NCBI RefSeq assembly: GCF_009833965.1
Contig: NZ_CP047165.1
Location: forward strand, 1,054,001-1,118,000
Direction: 5' to 3'
Source: Pelistega ratti
Lineage (GTDB): Bacteria; Pseudomonadota; Gammaproteobacteria; Burkholderiales; Burkholderiaceae_B
Length of the DNA: 64,000 nucleotides
Shown here: positions 46,619-56,495 of the stretch, piece by piece
How positions within the stretch are numbered: position 1 is the first letter of the stretch
Layout: each line of letters begins with the position of its first letter
The notes under the pieces: generated by a model
Database searches by the model: none
Told to the model about the DNA's origin: nothing
What the model saw: the letters and a program-made list of their open reading frames with translations, nothing else
Made by a program: the position numbers and the translations under genes

Positions 46619-46934
46619 CAGCTTAATAGCTAGATTTATTGCTAAATTATTACGCTTTTGTTGTTTTTATGTCTAATTTTCGTTGTTTTTATGCTACCAA
46701 TAAGCTATAAATAACAAAATATTTCTATTATTTAGATAGTATTTCTTAGCTTTTCTATATGTTGCATTTGTATGTTTTTGTATATAACTCCTTTATTTTT
46801 CAATAACTTACATTATTAAAATTATCTTGCTACCATAAAATTAAAATAAAATAAATAGGTATTAACCCTATAAGTACACATACCTATTTTGCTTAATAGA
46901 AGATAATACTGACTATTTACTATACAGAGTAGCG

Positions 46935-47049
46935 TAATTATGTATATTTCATTACTATTAATTTTTATTTATTTTTATGTAGTTCCTAAATAATTATGCA
47001 TAATTATGCATTGTTTAAATAATTATGCATTCGATAAATAATTTTGCAT
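46935..47049. repeat. TAATTATGCAT iteron-like cluster
   Basis: Three exact copies of TAATTATGCAT at 46991-47001, 47001-47011 and 47020-47030, with near copies at 46935-46945 (TAATTATGTAT) and 47039-47049 (TAATTTTGCAT). Steps of 10, 19 and 19 bp put the last four on the same helix face. It looks like a cooperative regulator-binding array. Confidence 0.75.
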
Positions 47050-47224
47050 AATTTCATATTACATAGAATATAGGCACAAGATGAATAGACTAAACGGTTG
47101 TTGTTGATAGCGTACTGATATAGGATATTTATATCCTATGAAGTATTTATCTTATATCATTGATTTGTCATTATTTAGTGTTATGCTCATTCCATGCACA
47201 CTGTATTTTACGGAGGAAATAATC

Positions 47225-47344
47225 ATGACTGATGGTGTTTGGGCACTTTTAGGCGTAGCCGCATTTTTTATAACGATTACTTTTCTTTCATCCTATGAGT
47301 ATAAGGGTAAAAAAACGCATAAGCGTAAAGATAAGAGAAAATAA
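47225..47344 (+). CDS. Small membrane protein, 39 residues
   Basis: A short ORF with a strong ribosome site (GGAGG, 9 bp before the ATG). It has one membrane helix (about residues 5-23, VWALLGVAAFFITITFL) followed by a highly basic tail (KGKKTHKRKDKRK). A longer in-frame version from 47138 has no good ribosome site. Function unknown. The helix plus a Lys/Arg tail is typical of small regulatory membrane proteins. Confidence 0.5.
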   Translation: MTDGVWALLGVAAFFITITFLSSYEYKGKKTHKRKDKRK

Positions 47345-47376
47345 TCACTCAACGCTATCATTTTTATTTAATATTT

Positions 47377-47487
47377 TTAATAGTATAACGTTGCCAGTCT
47401 CCTTGCCATACGTCCATTATGCAAAATAACAACACAAGCAGCTATAGCAGATAAAACGAAGGCTATTGTTTGAATCCAATAGCCCAT
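47377..47487 (-). pseudogene. 36-residue membrane ORF, possible DUF4760 remnant
   Basis: MGYWIQTIAFVLSAIAACV followed by ILHNGRMARRLATLYY and a stop. The order helix, then N-R-x-A-R-R-x-A-T, resembles the N-terminus of DUF4760-type proteins, which are much longer. This may be a truncated remnant or a genuine small protein. The ribosome site is weak (AGGT). Confidence 0.35.
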
Positions 47488-47732
47488 GTTAATATACCTA
47501 AATCCATATTTAGTTACCGTCCCAACCTTCTCTTCGCATAATACCCCCTTAAAAAACAAAAAATATAGAAATAACCTATCTCTATACGAACCAATGTATC
47601 ATAAATAAAATCAAAATAAAAGCTATAACAAAGCAAATAGGCTCATTTTATCCACCCTATTCTCTACGCAATACTACTTTAGTTAGCACTATATTTTAAT
47701 AACTTTAAAACACATATCACAGAACATCCCCA

Positions 47733-49121
47733 TCACTTCCCTATACAAAACCGACTAAAAATCACCCCTAATAAATCATCCGCTGTAAATTCCCCCGTAA
47801 TCTCATTTAAAGCCTCTTGGGCTAGCCGTAAATGCTCTGCTAATAGTTCAATATTGTCATAACCATGAATCGCTGCATTTTCAAGCTCTTCTTTCGCTTT
47901 ATTTAAGGCATTCAGATGACGTGTTCTGGCTAAGAACAATCCCTCACTTTCTCCTTGCCAGCCAATGATATTCAATAGTTCTTCTTTCAATAATGCCAAG
48001 CCCTCACCTTGCTTAGCCGATAGACGAATCACGGTATTAGCTCCGCTCTTACTCACTTGCTGTGCGGCGGTTTCACGCAAAATATCCGCTTTCATATCGA
48101 ATAAATCAATTTTATTCCATACTTCAATTTTCTTTAAATTTGAAGGAATAGTGCTAAGTAATGCTTCTGTCTTTGCATTTAATCCCTCACTCGGATCAAT
48201 CAGCACCAAGGCAACATCGGCATTCTGCAAGGCTTTATGACTACGTTCTATCCCTATTTTTTCAACCACATCATCTGTTTCACGCAACCCTGCCGTATCA
48301 ACAATATGAATAGGAACACCATCTAAGGTAATTTGTTCGCGCACCGTATCGCGCGTTGTCCCTGCAATATCTGTCACAATGGCAATATCATCACCTGCCA
48401 ACGCATTGAGTAAAGAGGATTTACCCACATTAGGTGCACCGACCAAGACAACATTCATCCCTTCTCGAAGAATAGCCCCTTGCGTTGCCTGTGCTAGCAC
48501 ACCCTCTAGTTCTTCTCGCAAATGGGCTAATTTACCGCGTGCATTAGCCGCCTCTAAGAAATCAATTTCTTCTTCTGGAAAATCTAAAGTTGCCTCAACC
48601 AACATACGCAAATTAATCAAACTATCAACTAACGTATGAATATGTTGTGAAAAACTCCCTTTAAGACTTCGCAATGCCATGCGTGCGGCAGACTGACTAG
48701 ATGCATCAATCAAATCGGCAACACTTTCTGCTTGAGCTAAATCTAATTTATTATTTAAAAAAGCCCTCTTAGTAAATTCCCCCGGCTCAGCTAGTCTTGC
48801 CCCCAGTTCTAAACAGCGATGAAGCAACATCTGCATGACCACAGGCCCACCATGCCCTTGTAGCTCAATAACATCCTCACCCGTAAAACTCGCTGGTGCC
48901 GCAAAATATAACATCAAACCATTATCAATGGCTCTACCCTCTTTATCCACAAAGTCTGTATAGAGTGCTTGTCTAGGACGCGGTGTTTTACCACCACTTA
49001 ATATCTGCGCAAGTGCTTGTAAGTTTTTACCCGATAAACGAATAACCCCTACACCACCACGACCGGCTGCCGTTGCAATAGCCACAATAGTGGGTGAATA
49101 CGCAGTGATTTCTGTTTGCAT
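47733..49121 (-). CDS. mnmE: tRNA modification GTPase MnmE
   Basis: A 462-residue GTPase acting with MnmG to make cmnm5U34 in tRNA. The folate-binding N-terminal domain is about residues 1-120. G motifs are [19 protein letters not shown] and [10 protein letters not shown], with NKID near residue 340. The catalytic C-terminal FCIGK is present. mnmG is not in the window. Confidence 0.97.
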   Translation of the reverse strand: MQTEITAYSPTIVAIATAAGRGGVGVIRLSGKNLQALAQILSGGKTPRPRQALYTDFVDKEGRAIDNGLMLYFAAPASFTGEDVIELQGHGGPVVMQMLLHRCLELGARLAEPGEFTKRAFLNNKLDLAQAESVADLIDASSQSAARMALRSLKGSFSQHIHTLVDSLINLRMLVEATLDFPEEEIDFLEAANARGKLAHLREELEGVLAQATQGAILREGMNVVLVGAPNVGKSSLLNALAGDDIAIVTDIAGTTRDTVREQITLDGVPIHIVDTAGLRETDDVVEKIGIERSHKALQNADVALVLIDPSEGLNAKTEALLSTIPSNLKKIEVWNKIDLFDMKADILRETAAQQVSKSGANTVIRLSAKQGEGLALLKEELLNIIGWQGESEGLFLARTRHLNALNKAKEELENAAIHGYDNIELLAEHLRLAQEALNEITGEFTADDLLGVIFSRFCIGK

Positions 49122-49249
49122 AATGTATCCTTATCATCAACAGGTATCTATAGATGATGTATTGACCCCTTCACAATAAGCACGGATGATTTACCCTTAT
49201 CGTGAACGGATACTTATACTATGACGGCATAAATACCACGACACCTGAC

Positions 49250-49849
49250 TTAAATAATACTTTCTATATCCACAACGACCTCTCGCTGAATACGGATAAT
49301 ACTACTATCCGTACGGATGGTTTTTTGCTGGCGTTGTCGATAACGATGTTTACGTAAAAAGCGTGTTTCGGCTTTTTGGCTAAAGACCAAACCTGATAGT
49401 TCTTGTAAGGCTTGCATATAAACCCCTCTTTTAAATTCAATAACTTGCTCAAGGGATACCCAATAGGGACTCCATCGCCACGCATCAAACTCCGGGTGAT
49501 GGCTTGCCCGTAAACAAATATTTTTATCTTTAGCAACTAGCCTTAATAAAAACCAAATCTGCTTTTGTCCTTTATAATGACCTCTCGACTCACGTCGAAT
49601 AAAATTTTCTGGCACGTTATATCGTAGCCAGTTTTGTGTACGCCCTAATATTTGCACATGTTCAGGTCTCAGTCCGAGTTCTTCATTTAGCTCCCTATAC
49701 ATGGCTTGTGTTGGATTTTCACCGTACTTTATGCCACCTTGAGGGAACTGCCATGATTTTTCTCGAATTCTTTTACCCCAAAAGACCTCGTTCTTATGAT
49801 TAACAAGGATAATACCTACATTAGGACGGTAACCTTCGCGATCAAGCAT
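49250..49849 (-). CDS. rppH: RNA pyrophosphohydrolase RppH
   Basis: A 199-residue Nudix hydrolase that removes pyrophosphate from mRNA 5' ends to start decay. The Nudix box runs from [16 protein letters not shown] to LNEELGL (about residues 38-60). The start [15 protein letters not shown] is canonical, with an AAGGTG site, so the open frame up to 49897 is not used. The C-terminal arginine-rich extension (about 150-199) is longer than in E. coli. It is divergent from proS. Confidence 0.95.
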   Translation of the reverse strand: MLDREGYRPNVGIILVNHKNEVFWGKRIREKSWQFPQGGIKYGENPTQAMYRELNEELGLRPEHVQILGRTQNWLRYNVPENFIRRESRGHYKGQKQIWFLLRLVAKDKNICLRASHHPEFDAWRWSPYWVSLEQVIEFKRGVYMQALQELSGLVFSQKAETRFLRKHRYRQRQQKTIRTDSSIIRIQREVVVDIESII

Positions 49850-49911
49850 GCACCGCACCTTAAATTCAAATACAATGGTTGTCATTATACTTTTCAATTG
49901 AGTGAGTAATC

Positions 49912-51654
49912 ATGTTAGCAACACATTTTCATTTAAATACATCAAAAGAAGTCCCTGCCGATGCAGAAGTTATTAGCCATCAGTTGATGATGCGCTCAGG
50001 AATGATCCGTAAACACGCTGGTGGTATTTACACCTATATGCCATTAGCCCTTAAAGTACTTCGTAAAATTGAACATATCGTCCGTACCGAGATGAATAAT
50101 TCAGGGGCGATTGAAATCCTTATGCCTGTTGTCCAACCTGCAGAACTATGGATGCAAACAGAGCGTTGGGACGCTTATGGCCCAGAATTACTACGTCTTA
50201 AAGATCGCCATGGTCGTGATTTTGTACTACAGCCAACCTCTGAAGAAGTGGTTACCGATATTGTTGCCAATGAAATCCATAGCTGGCGCCAATTACCTGT
50301 TAATTTCTATCATATTCAAACAAAATTCCGTGATGAACGCCGTCCTCGTTTTGGTCTGATGCGTGGACGTGAATTTATGATGAAAGATGCGTATTCTTTT
50401 GATCGTGATGAAGCCTCTGCACTTAAAAGCTACGACATTATGTTTAATGCGTATCAACGTATTTTTAGTGCATTAGGACTTAAATTCCGTGCGGTGAATG
50501 CCGATACAGGCTCTATTGGTGGCTCTCGTAGTCATGAGTTCCAAGTCATTGCCGATACAGGTGAAGACTTAATTGTCTATAACCCTGATTCTGACTATGC
50601 TGCCAATATTGAATTGGCACAAGCCCCTTGTCTGATTGCTGAACGTGCTACACCGACACAAGCCTTAGAACGTGTCCCTACACCCGGTGCAAATAAATGT
50701 GAACTCGTTGCCGAACAACTAGGTTTACCGCTAACACAAACCGTTAAATCAGTGGTATATCGTGTAACAGATGCCGAAGGAAAACACCATATTTGCTTAC
50801 TCTTGGTGCGTGGTGATCATGAGGTGAATGAAGTAAAAATAGGCAAACTAGAGGCATTTAAGCATAGTTTTGAACTAGCCAGTGAAGAAGATATTATTGA
50901 ACATTTTGGCTCTAAACCCGGTTTCCTAGGCCCTGTACAAACACTAAAACCCATTACGATTATTGCGGATAAAACAGTTGCTAATATGAGTGATTTTGTC
51001 TGTGGTGGTAATCAAGAAGATACGCACTGGATTGGTGTTAATTGGGGACGTGATTTACCTGAACCTATTGTTGCTGATATTCGTAATGTTGTCGCTGGTG
51101 ATCCTGCTATTGGTGAAGAAGGTACATTAGCCATTGAGCATGGTATTGAGGTAGGTCATGTTTTCTTCTTAGGGGATAAATATTCTTCTAAACTCAAAGC
51201 CACTTACCTTAACGAACAAGGCAAACCTGAAGTTATTCAAATGGGTTGTTATGGTATTGGTGTTAGTCGTGTAATGGCAGCTGCTATTGAGCAAAATCAT
51301 GATGACCGCGGTATTATTTGGCCAATGCCTATGGCTCCTTTTGAGGTGGTGATTTGCCCTATTGGTTGGGGAAAAAGTGAAGAAGTTCGCACACAAGCAC
51401 TTGCCATCTATGAACACCTCAAATCACAAGGTATTGATGTCATTTTAGATGATCGTGATGCGCGTCCCGGTGTCATGTTCTCTGAATGGGAATTAATTGG
51501 TGTACCTATTCGTGTTACGGTGGGTGAACGTGGTCTGAAAGACGGTATTATTGAAGTACAAGAGCGTTCAAAAACAGAATCCGTCAAATTGTCACCATCT
51601 GAAGTAAATTCTTATATTATAGAGCTATATCATCACCTTAAAAATACGCTATAA
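49912..51654 (+). CDS. proS: Proline--tRNA ligase
   Basis: A 580-residue class II synthetase of the bacterial type. Motif 1 is near [24 protein letters not shown], motif 2 is [25 protein letters not shown], and motif 3 is [13 protein letters not shown]. The INS editing domain (about 225-390), which clears Ala-tRNA-Pro, is present. The anticodon-binding domain lies at about 470-570. Confidence 0.97.
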   Translation: MLATHFHLNTSKEVPADAEVISHQLMMRSGMIRKHAGGIYTYMPLALKVLRKIEHIVRTEMNNSGAIEILMPVVQPAELWMQTERWDAYGPELLRLKDRHGRDFVLQPTSEEVVTDIVANEIHSWRQLPVNFYHIQTKFRDERRPRFGLMRGREFMMKDAYSFDRDEASALKSYDIMFNAYQRIFSALGLKFRAVNADTGSIGGSRSHEFQVIADTGEDLIVYNPDSDYAANIELAQAPCLIAERATPTQALERVPTPGANKCELVAEQLGLPLTQTVKSVVYRVTDAEGKHHICLLLVRGDHEVNEVKIGKLEAFKHSFELASEEDIIEHFGSKPGFLGPVQTLKPITIIADKTVANMSDFVCGGNQEDTHWIGVNWGRDLPEPIVADIRNVVAGDPAIGEEGTLAIEHGIEVGHVFFLGDKYSSKLKATYLNEQGKPEVIQMGCYGIGVSRVMAAAIEQNHDDRGIIWPMPMAPFEVVICPIGWGKSEEVRTQALAIYEHLKSQGIDVILDDRDARPGVMFSEWELIGVPIRVTVGERGLKDGIIEVQERSKTESVKLSPSEVNSYIIELYHHLKNTL

Positions 51655-51687
51655 TTTTTTGATTTATTAGCTAATTATGGTAAGTTG

Positions 51688-52113
51688 ATGACTTCAGAAA
51701 ACCATACTGATTTTATTTTCCCTATCCGTGTTTACTATGAGGACACGGATGCGGGAGGGGTTGTTTTTTACGCTAACTATCTCAAATTTTTTGAACGCGC
51801 TCGTACAGAATGGCTACGCCATCTTGGTTTACATCAATCTGTACTTGTAGAGCAAGCCAATATTCTCTTTGTCGTCACACACGCTCAACTAGACTATAAA
51901 CGCCCTGCTCGCTTAGATGATGCGCTTTTAATAAAAACCCAGATCAAAAAGATAGGCAAAGCCTCTATTGATTTTGAGCAAATTTGTATGCGCCAAGACG
52001 AAATACTGGTTCGTTGTGATATTCAAATTGCTTGTGTCAATGCACAAACCTTTAAAATAAGTCCTATCCCTAACTTTGTACATTCTATTCTACTTTCAGA
52101 TCAGGATAATTAA
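51688..52113 (+). CDS. ybgC: Acyl-CoA thioesterase YbgC
   Basis: A 141-residue 4-hydroxybenzoyl-CoA-type hot-dog thioesterase. The catalytic Asp is in YYEDTDAGGVVFYANYLKFFERARTEWL near residue 18. It heads the tol-pal cluster as usual. A TTG at 51685 is an alternative start one codon upstream. tolQ starts 4 bp after its stop. Confidence 0.93.
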   Translation: MTSENHTDFIFPIRVYYEDTDAGGVVFYANYLKFFERARTEWLRHLGLHQSVLVEQANILFVVTHAQLDYKRPARLDDALLIKTQIKKIGKASIDFEQICMRQDEILVRCDIQIACVNAQTFKISPIPNFVHSILLSDQDN

Positions 52114-52117
52114 CACT

Positions 52118-52804
52118 ATGGATCCCGTTACAACAGCACCAACAGAGATGTCTGTCTTTTCGCTCATTATTGAGGCAAGTTTACCTGTTCAAATCATCAT
52201 GCTCCTTTTAGTCATTATTTCTATTGCTTCTTGGGCATTGATTATTAGTAAATATCTTGCTATATCACGCACCCATAAACAAACACGTGAATTTGAACAA
52301 GATTTTTGGCGTGGTGGTGATTTAACCGCTTTACATCAAAGCATTACTCGCCACCCTGAACAAGCAGGGGCTTTAGCCCGTATCTTTGATGCAGGGATGA
52401 GCGAATTTCTCAAAGCACGTCAGCGTGAATCATCAACCGATACACAAATGGATAATGCCGAACGTGCTATGCGTGCTACCTATCAACGTGAATTAGACTC
52501 ACTCGATGCTCGCCTTGGTTTTTTAGCATCAGCAGGTTCTGTTAGTCCCTATATTGGGCTTTTAGGAACAGTATGGGGGATTATGCACTCTTTCTTAGGA
52601 CTTAGTACCAATGTAACCGCTACACTCGCTGCGGTAGCCCCCGGTATTGCCGAAGCCCTCATCGCAACAGCAATCGGTCTTTTTGCCGCTATTCCTGCGG
52701 TATTAGCCTATAACTATTTCTCTAATGCTATCGATAAAGAAGCCAATCGCTTTGATAGCTTTATGGATGAGTTTTTAAATATTTTACAACGTCAAACGAA
52801 GTAA
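52118..52804 (+). CDS. tolQ: Tol-Pal motor protein TolQ
   Basis: A 228-residue inner-membrane MotA/ExbB homologue with three membrane helices (about residues 15-37, 135-155 and 170-190). The conserved GLLGTVWGIMHSF and AEALIATAIGLFAAIPAV segments line the proton channel with TolR. The ATG at 52118 has an AGGA site, so the open frame upstream into ybgC is not used. Confidence 0.96.
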   Translation: MDPVTTAPTEMSVFSLIIEASLPVQIIMLLLVIISIASWALIISKYLAISRTHKQTREFEQDFWRGGDLTALHQSITRHPEQAGALARIFDAGMSEFLKARQRESSTDTQMDNAERAMRATYQRELDSLDARLGFLASAGSVSPYIGLLGTVWGIMHSFLGLSTNVTATLAAVAPGIAEALIATAIGLFAAIPAVLAYNYFSNAIDKEANRFDSFMDEFLNILQRQTK

Positions 52805-52809
52805 TCACT

Positions 52810-53253
52810 ATGGCAACAGCACGCAGAAGTCGTGGTAAAACACGACGTATGAAAAATGAAATGAACGTGGTTCCTTATATTGATGTCATGTTAGTTTTGT
52901 TGGTCATCTTTATGGTAACCGCACCGATGATTACCCCCGGACTGATTAATCTGCCATCAGTAGGACAAGCAGCTGAAGTACCTTCTACACCAGTAGAAGT
53001 ACAGATTGAAGAAAATGGGGATATTTCTGTTCGCTTACGTCAAGCAGGATCAGAATTTGAAAAAATTCCTAAAGAGGACGTACTCGCCCGTATTCAATCA
53101 ATGACACAAGCAGATACCCCTGTTGTGATTTCTGCTGACGGTAAAGTCCCTTACGAAGAGGTCATGAAAATCATGGATACCTTACGATCCAATGGTCTTA
53201 GTCGCCTTGGCTTAATGGTTAATCAAACGAAAGGCAATTCGTCAAAGAAATAA
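52810..53253 (+). CDS. tolR: Tol-Pal motor protein TolR
   Basis: A 147-residue ExbD/TolR protein. The basic N-terminus RRSRGKTRRMKNEMNVVPYIDVMLVLLVIFMV contains the essential membrane Asp (in YIDVML). The periplasmic domain has VVISADGKVPYEEVMKIMD. It lies 5 bp after tolQ and 23 bp before tolA. Confidence 0.96.
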   Translation: MATARRSRGKTRRMKNEMNVVPYIDVMLVLLVIFMVTAPMITPGLINLPSVGQAAEVPSTPVEVQIEENGDISVRLRQAGSEFEKIPKEDVLARIQSMTQADTPVVISADGKVPYEEVMKIMDTLRSNGLSRLGLMVNQTKGNSSKK

Positions 53254-53276
53254 CCGTTAATACGGAAAGATAAAGT

Positions 53277-54365
53277 ATGAAGAAGTTTGATAATCCCAAT
53301 GATTTTTATGATCACCAAGATAATACCAAGGGCTTTATTGGCTCTATCGTGCTACACCTTGCCTTGGTGGCCGCTATTATTATCAGTGTATTATTAAATA
53401 AAGGGGATTCTGCGGCAGGCCCAGCGCAGCTTGAATTATGGACAGAGGGAACAGAACAAATTATTGCTCCCCCTGCAGAAACACGCACACCCAATCCTGC
53501 CGAAGAAGATACGCGTACAGAAGAAGAACCTGAACCTGAGCCAGAGCCTGAACAAGCACCTCCTCCCCCTCCGCCACCTCCTCCACCGCCTGCTCCAAAA
53601 GCAGCCCCAGCGGTTGCTGAGGAAAATCCTGATATTGCGTTAGAAAAGAAACGTGCACAAGAAAAAGCGGAAAAGGAAAAAGCAGAACGCTTAGTCAAAG
53701 AAAAGGCTGAGAAAGAGAAAGCAGAAAAAGCCGCCAAGGAAAAGGCTGAAAAAGAAAGAGCCGAAGCCAAGGCACGCGAAGAAAAAGCCAAGCAAGAGGC
53801 GGCAGAAAAAGCAGAACGCTTAGCCAAAGAAAAAGCTGAGAAAGAAAAAGCGGAAAAAGAGGCGAAGGAAAAAGCAGAACGCTTAGCCAAGGAAAAAGCC
53901 GAGAAAGAGAAAGCAGAAAAAGCCGCTAAAGAAAAGGCAGCTAAAGAAGCTAAAGCCAAAGCAGATGCACGTCTTGCCGCTGAAGCCAAAGCAAAAGCCA
54001 ATACACAAGGCGATGCCCTCCGTGCCGCTATGCGTGGGGATATTAATAGCCGTGCTGGTATTAAAGGCGGACAGAACGACCGTAACCAAGTAGGTGGTGG
54101 CGGTGGTAATGATGGCTATGCTCGCCGTGTTAAAGCCTGCGTAGAACCTCGTTTACGATTTAGTGGTAATCAACGCTTGAAACTGCGTTACCGTGTAGAC
54201 TTTAATGCTTCACTAACCGTTACACAAGCACGTATTACACGTACATCGGGTAATAAAGCATTTGATAATGCCGTAACGAATGCTTTAAAAGCATGTAATC
54301 CTTTCCCCAAACCCCCAACTGGAAATAATTGGGTTGAAGGAGAGTATGAATTCCGACCACGATAA
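53277..54365 (+). CDS. tolA: Tol-Pal energy transducer TolA
   Basis: A 362-residue protein with one membrane helix (about 21-40, GSIVLHLALVAAIIISVLL) and a PE-repeat followed by a run of about eleven prolines (about 84-107). A long Lys/Glu/Ala coiled helix (about 120-245) is built from KEKAEKE-type repeats. The globular C-terminal domain (about 265-362) has the conserved DNAVTNALKACNPFPKPP. It links the inner-membrane motor to TolB and Pal. Confidence 0.94.
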   Translation: MKKFDNPNDFYDHQDNTKGFIGSIVLHLALVAAIIISVLLNKGDSAAGPAQLELWTEGTEQIIAPPAETRTPNPAEEDTRTEEEPEPEPEPEQAPPPPPPPPPPPAPKAAPAVAEENPDIALEKKRAQEKAEKEKAERLVKEKAEKEKAEKAAKEKAEKERAEAKAREEKAKQEAAEKAERLAKEKAEKEKAEKEAKEKAERLAKEKAEKEKAEKAAKEKAAKEAKAKADARLAAEAKAKANTQGDALRAAMRGDINSRAGIKGGQNDRNQVGGGGGNDGYARRVKACVEPRLRFSGNQRLKLRYRVDFNASLTVTQARITRTSGNKAFDNAVTNALKACNPFPKPPTGNNWVEGEYEFRPR

Positions 54366-54375
54366 GTTTATGGTT

Positions 54376-54409
54376 CAGATGCCTCTTTTATCCTACAAAG
54401 AGGTGTCTG
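54376..54409 (+). other. Hairpin between tolA and tolB
   Basis: A 13-bp stem CAGATGCCTCTTT/AAAGAGGTGTCTG with two G-T wobbles and an 8-nt loop, no T-tract. It could protect the tolQRA mRNA end or adjust tolB expression. TolB may also have its own promoter in the 86 bp that follow. Confidence 0.55.
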
Positions 54410-54495
54410 AAAGTGGTTGAAATACTGAATTTTCCTACCTATTTTCGTTATCAAATTTTATTGATACACTCATTATTATTTAGGAGTACGACACA

Positions 54496-55761
54496 ATGTC
54501 GCTATTAAACAAATATGGATTATTCCACCGCTCTATCAGCCGTCTTGGTGCATTACTGATGGGATTGAGCTTTACCGTTGCTACTCATGCACAGGTTAAT
54601 GTCAATCTATCAGGATCTGGTGATAATGCCAATAAATTTCCTATAGTCGTGGCAGATTTTGCAGGTACAAATGGAGCAGAAATTGCCAATATTATTGCCG
54701 CCGACCTTACTCGTTCTGGTCAATTTGATGTAAAACGCATTAACGGTGTGATGAGTACCGATTCAACAGGTACACCCAATTGGGCAGCATTATCAGAAGC
54801 GGGTGGCGGACAAAATGTTGTCTATGGTGCGGTTTCTGGAAATACCGTTAATTACCATTTAGGGGATACTGCACAGCAAATTAATATCCACTCTCTCAGT
54901 GTTTCTCATAACAATGTACGCCAACAAGCTCACAAAGTGGCGGATGCTGTTTATGAGCAATCAACAGGGGTTCGTGGTATTTTTGCAACAAAAATTGCTT
55001 ATGTATCAGGTAGTACACTCTATGTTGCCGATGCCGATGGTGAAAATGCACAATCTGTTACGTCTGGTGCACATATCATCTCCCCAGCATGGTCGCCAGA
55101 TGGTTCCCGAATCGCTTATGTTAGCTTTGAATTAGGTAAACCTGTTGTTTTTGTACAAAATTTAAGTACAGGCGATCGCACAACTGTCGCTAATTTTAAA
55201 GGCAATAATAGTGCCCCAGCATGGTCGCCAGATGGTAGCCAACTCGCGGTTGCGCTTAGTATGGACGGTTTATCTAATATTTATATGATCAATAGCACAG
55301 GTAGCACAACACCGCGTAAAATCACCAATTCACCAGAGATTGATACTGAACCGTATTTCTTCCCAAATGGTAGTGGTTTAATTTTTACATCTGACCGTGG
55401 TGGTAGTCCACAAATCTATCGCACTGGGATAAATGGGGGGGCTGCTAGCCGAATTACATTTAGTGGTTCACAAAATGTTTCAGGTAAGATATCCCCTGAT
55501 GGCTCTAAATTGGTATATACTAGCATGAGAGGTGGTGGTTACTCTATTGCCATAAATGGTTTAGGGACTGGTGCTGATCGTTTGCTAACCTCAGGGCCTA
55601 ATGACCAATCTCCTAGTTTTGCTCCTAATGGAATGCAGATACTCTATACCTCAAATGGTAGATTATCGCTTGTCAATGCAGATGGTTCTTTTAACACAAC
55701 ATTACCTGGTGCAGGCAATGTGACTGCTGTGGTTTGGGGACCATTTACAGAGCAAAAATAG
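54496..55761 (+). CDS. tolB: Tol-Pal periplasmic protein TolB
   Basis: A 421-residue secreted protein with a longer-than-usual signal region (cleavage about residue 32, THA-QVN). The N-terminal domain (about 33-160) is followed by a beta-propeller with repeated SPAWSPDGSRIAYVS, APAWSPDGSQLAVAL, ISPDGSKLVYTS and SFAPNGMQILYTS blades. It binds Pal and TolA. tolB is 130 bp from tolA, and pal follows 45 bp downstream. Confidence 0.96.
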   Translation: MSLLNKYGLFHRSISRLGALLMGLSFTVATHAQVNVNLSGSGDNANKFPIVVADFAGTNGAEIANIIAADLTRSGQFDVKRINGVMSTDSTGTPNWAALSEAGGGQNVVYGAVSGNTVNYHLGDTAQQINIHSLSVSHNNVRQQAHKVADAVYEQSTGVRGIFATKIAYVSGSTLYVADADGENAQSVTSGAHIISPAWSPDGSRIAYVSFELGKPVVFVQNLSTGDRTTVANFKGNNSAPAWSPDGSQLAVALSMDGLSNIYMINSTGSTTPRKITNSPEIDTEPYFFPNGSGLIFTSDRGGSPQIYRTGINGGAASRITFSGSQNVSGKISPDGSKLVYTSMRGGGYSIAINGLGTGADRLLTSGPNDQSPSFAPNGMQILYTSNGRLSLVNADGSFNTTLPGAGNVTAVVWGPFTEQK

Positions 55762-55806
55762 AAAATATTTATTTTGTTTTATTTTATAGATTAAAAGGAA
55801 AATGCT

Positions 55807-56286
55807 ATGTCACGCTTAGCAAAAGTTTTAGCTGTAGCTGCCGTTGCAGCAACATTAGCAGCTTGCTCTACACCATCAACTGATACTGGTGCTACAACTT
55901 CTACTTCTGGTAGCGGTGTTGTAATGGATCCATTCAATCCTAACAGCCCATTAGCACAACAACGTTCAGTGTACTTCGCTTTTGACAGCTATGCTGTTGA
56001 ATCTCAATACCAACCTTTAGTACAAATGCACGCACAATACTTAGCAGCTAACAGCCAACAACGCATTCGTATCGAAGGTAACACTGACGCTCGTGGTAGC
56101 TCAGAATACAACTTAGCATTAGGTCAACGCCGTTCAGTCGCTGTGGCTAAACAACTTGTTCAACAAGGTGTTAATGGTGCTCAAATCGAAGCCGTTTCTT
56201 TTGGTAAAGAACGTCCACGTGCAACAGGTGCATCTGAAGAAGCTTACGCAGAAAACCGTCGTGCTGATATTAACTACTTACGTTAA
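55807..56286 (+). CDS. pal: Peptidoglycan-associated lipoprotein Pal
   Basis: A 159-residue lipoprotein. The lipobox LAAC places the lipidated Cys at residue 20. The OmpA-like domain (about 50-158) has YFAFDSYAV, EGNTDARGSSEYNLALGQRR and the DAP-binding Asp/Arg. It anchors the outer membrane to peptidoglycan during constriction. A strong terminator follows. Confidence 0.96.
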   Translation: MSRLAKVLAVAAVAATLAACSTPSTDTGATTSTSGSGVVMDPFNPNSPLAQQRSVYFAFDSYAVESQYQPLVQMHAQYLAANSQQRIRIEGNTDARGSSEYNLALGQRRSVAVAKQLVQQGVNGAQIEAVSFGKERPRATGASEEAYAENRRADINYLR

Positions 56287-56316
56287 TTGTTAGCGTTACG
56301 ATAGACATTTTGTCTG

Positions 56317-56355
56317 CGCCACAATGGTTATTGACTATTGTGGCGTTTTTATTTT
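56317..56355 (+). terminator. Terminator after pal
   Basis: A perfect 9-bp stem CGCCACAAT/ATTGTGGCG with an 11-nt loop, followed by TTTTTATTTT. It separates pal from cpoB. Confidence 0.9.
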
Positions 56356-56495
56356 GCTTATAGCTAAAGTAAATTCCTATGTCTAATGATTTCTAAGCAC
56401 CATAAAGTGATTATTTTCGGTGTAAAATATAAAATAGTTAAGATTTTCACTCCTCTTTTATCAAGAGAAGAGTTAACCCACTAAAGAGATAGAAA

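Larger units (their letters stand above)
46521..47224. other. Intergenic region upstream of porin 4 with repeats
   Basis: No supported gene. It holds the porin 4 promoter block, an inverted repeat AAATAGGTAT/ATACCTATTT (46853-46862 and 46880-46889) and an iteron-like cluster (46935-47049). The rest is highly AT-rich. Confidence 0.6.

Noticed and set aside
53312..54001. Long minus-strand ORF across tolA
   Set aside because: It is a shadow of the Lys/Glu/Ala-rich tolA repeat: the translation is an Ala/Ser/Phe low-complexity run, and tolA is clearly real.
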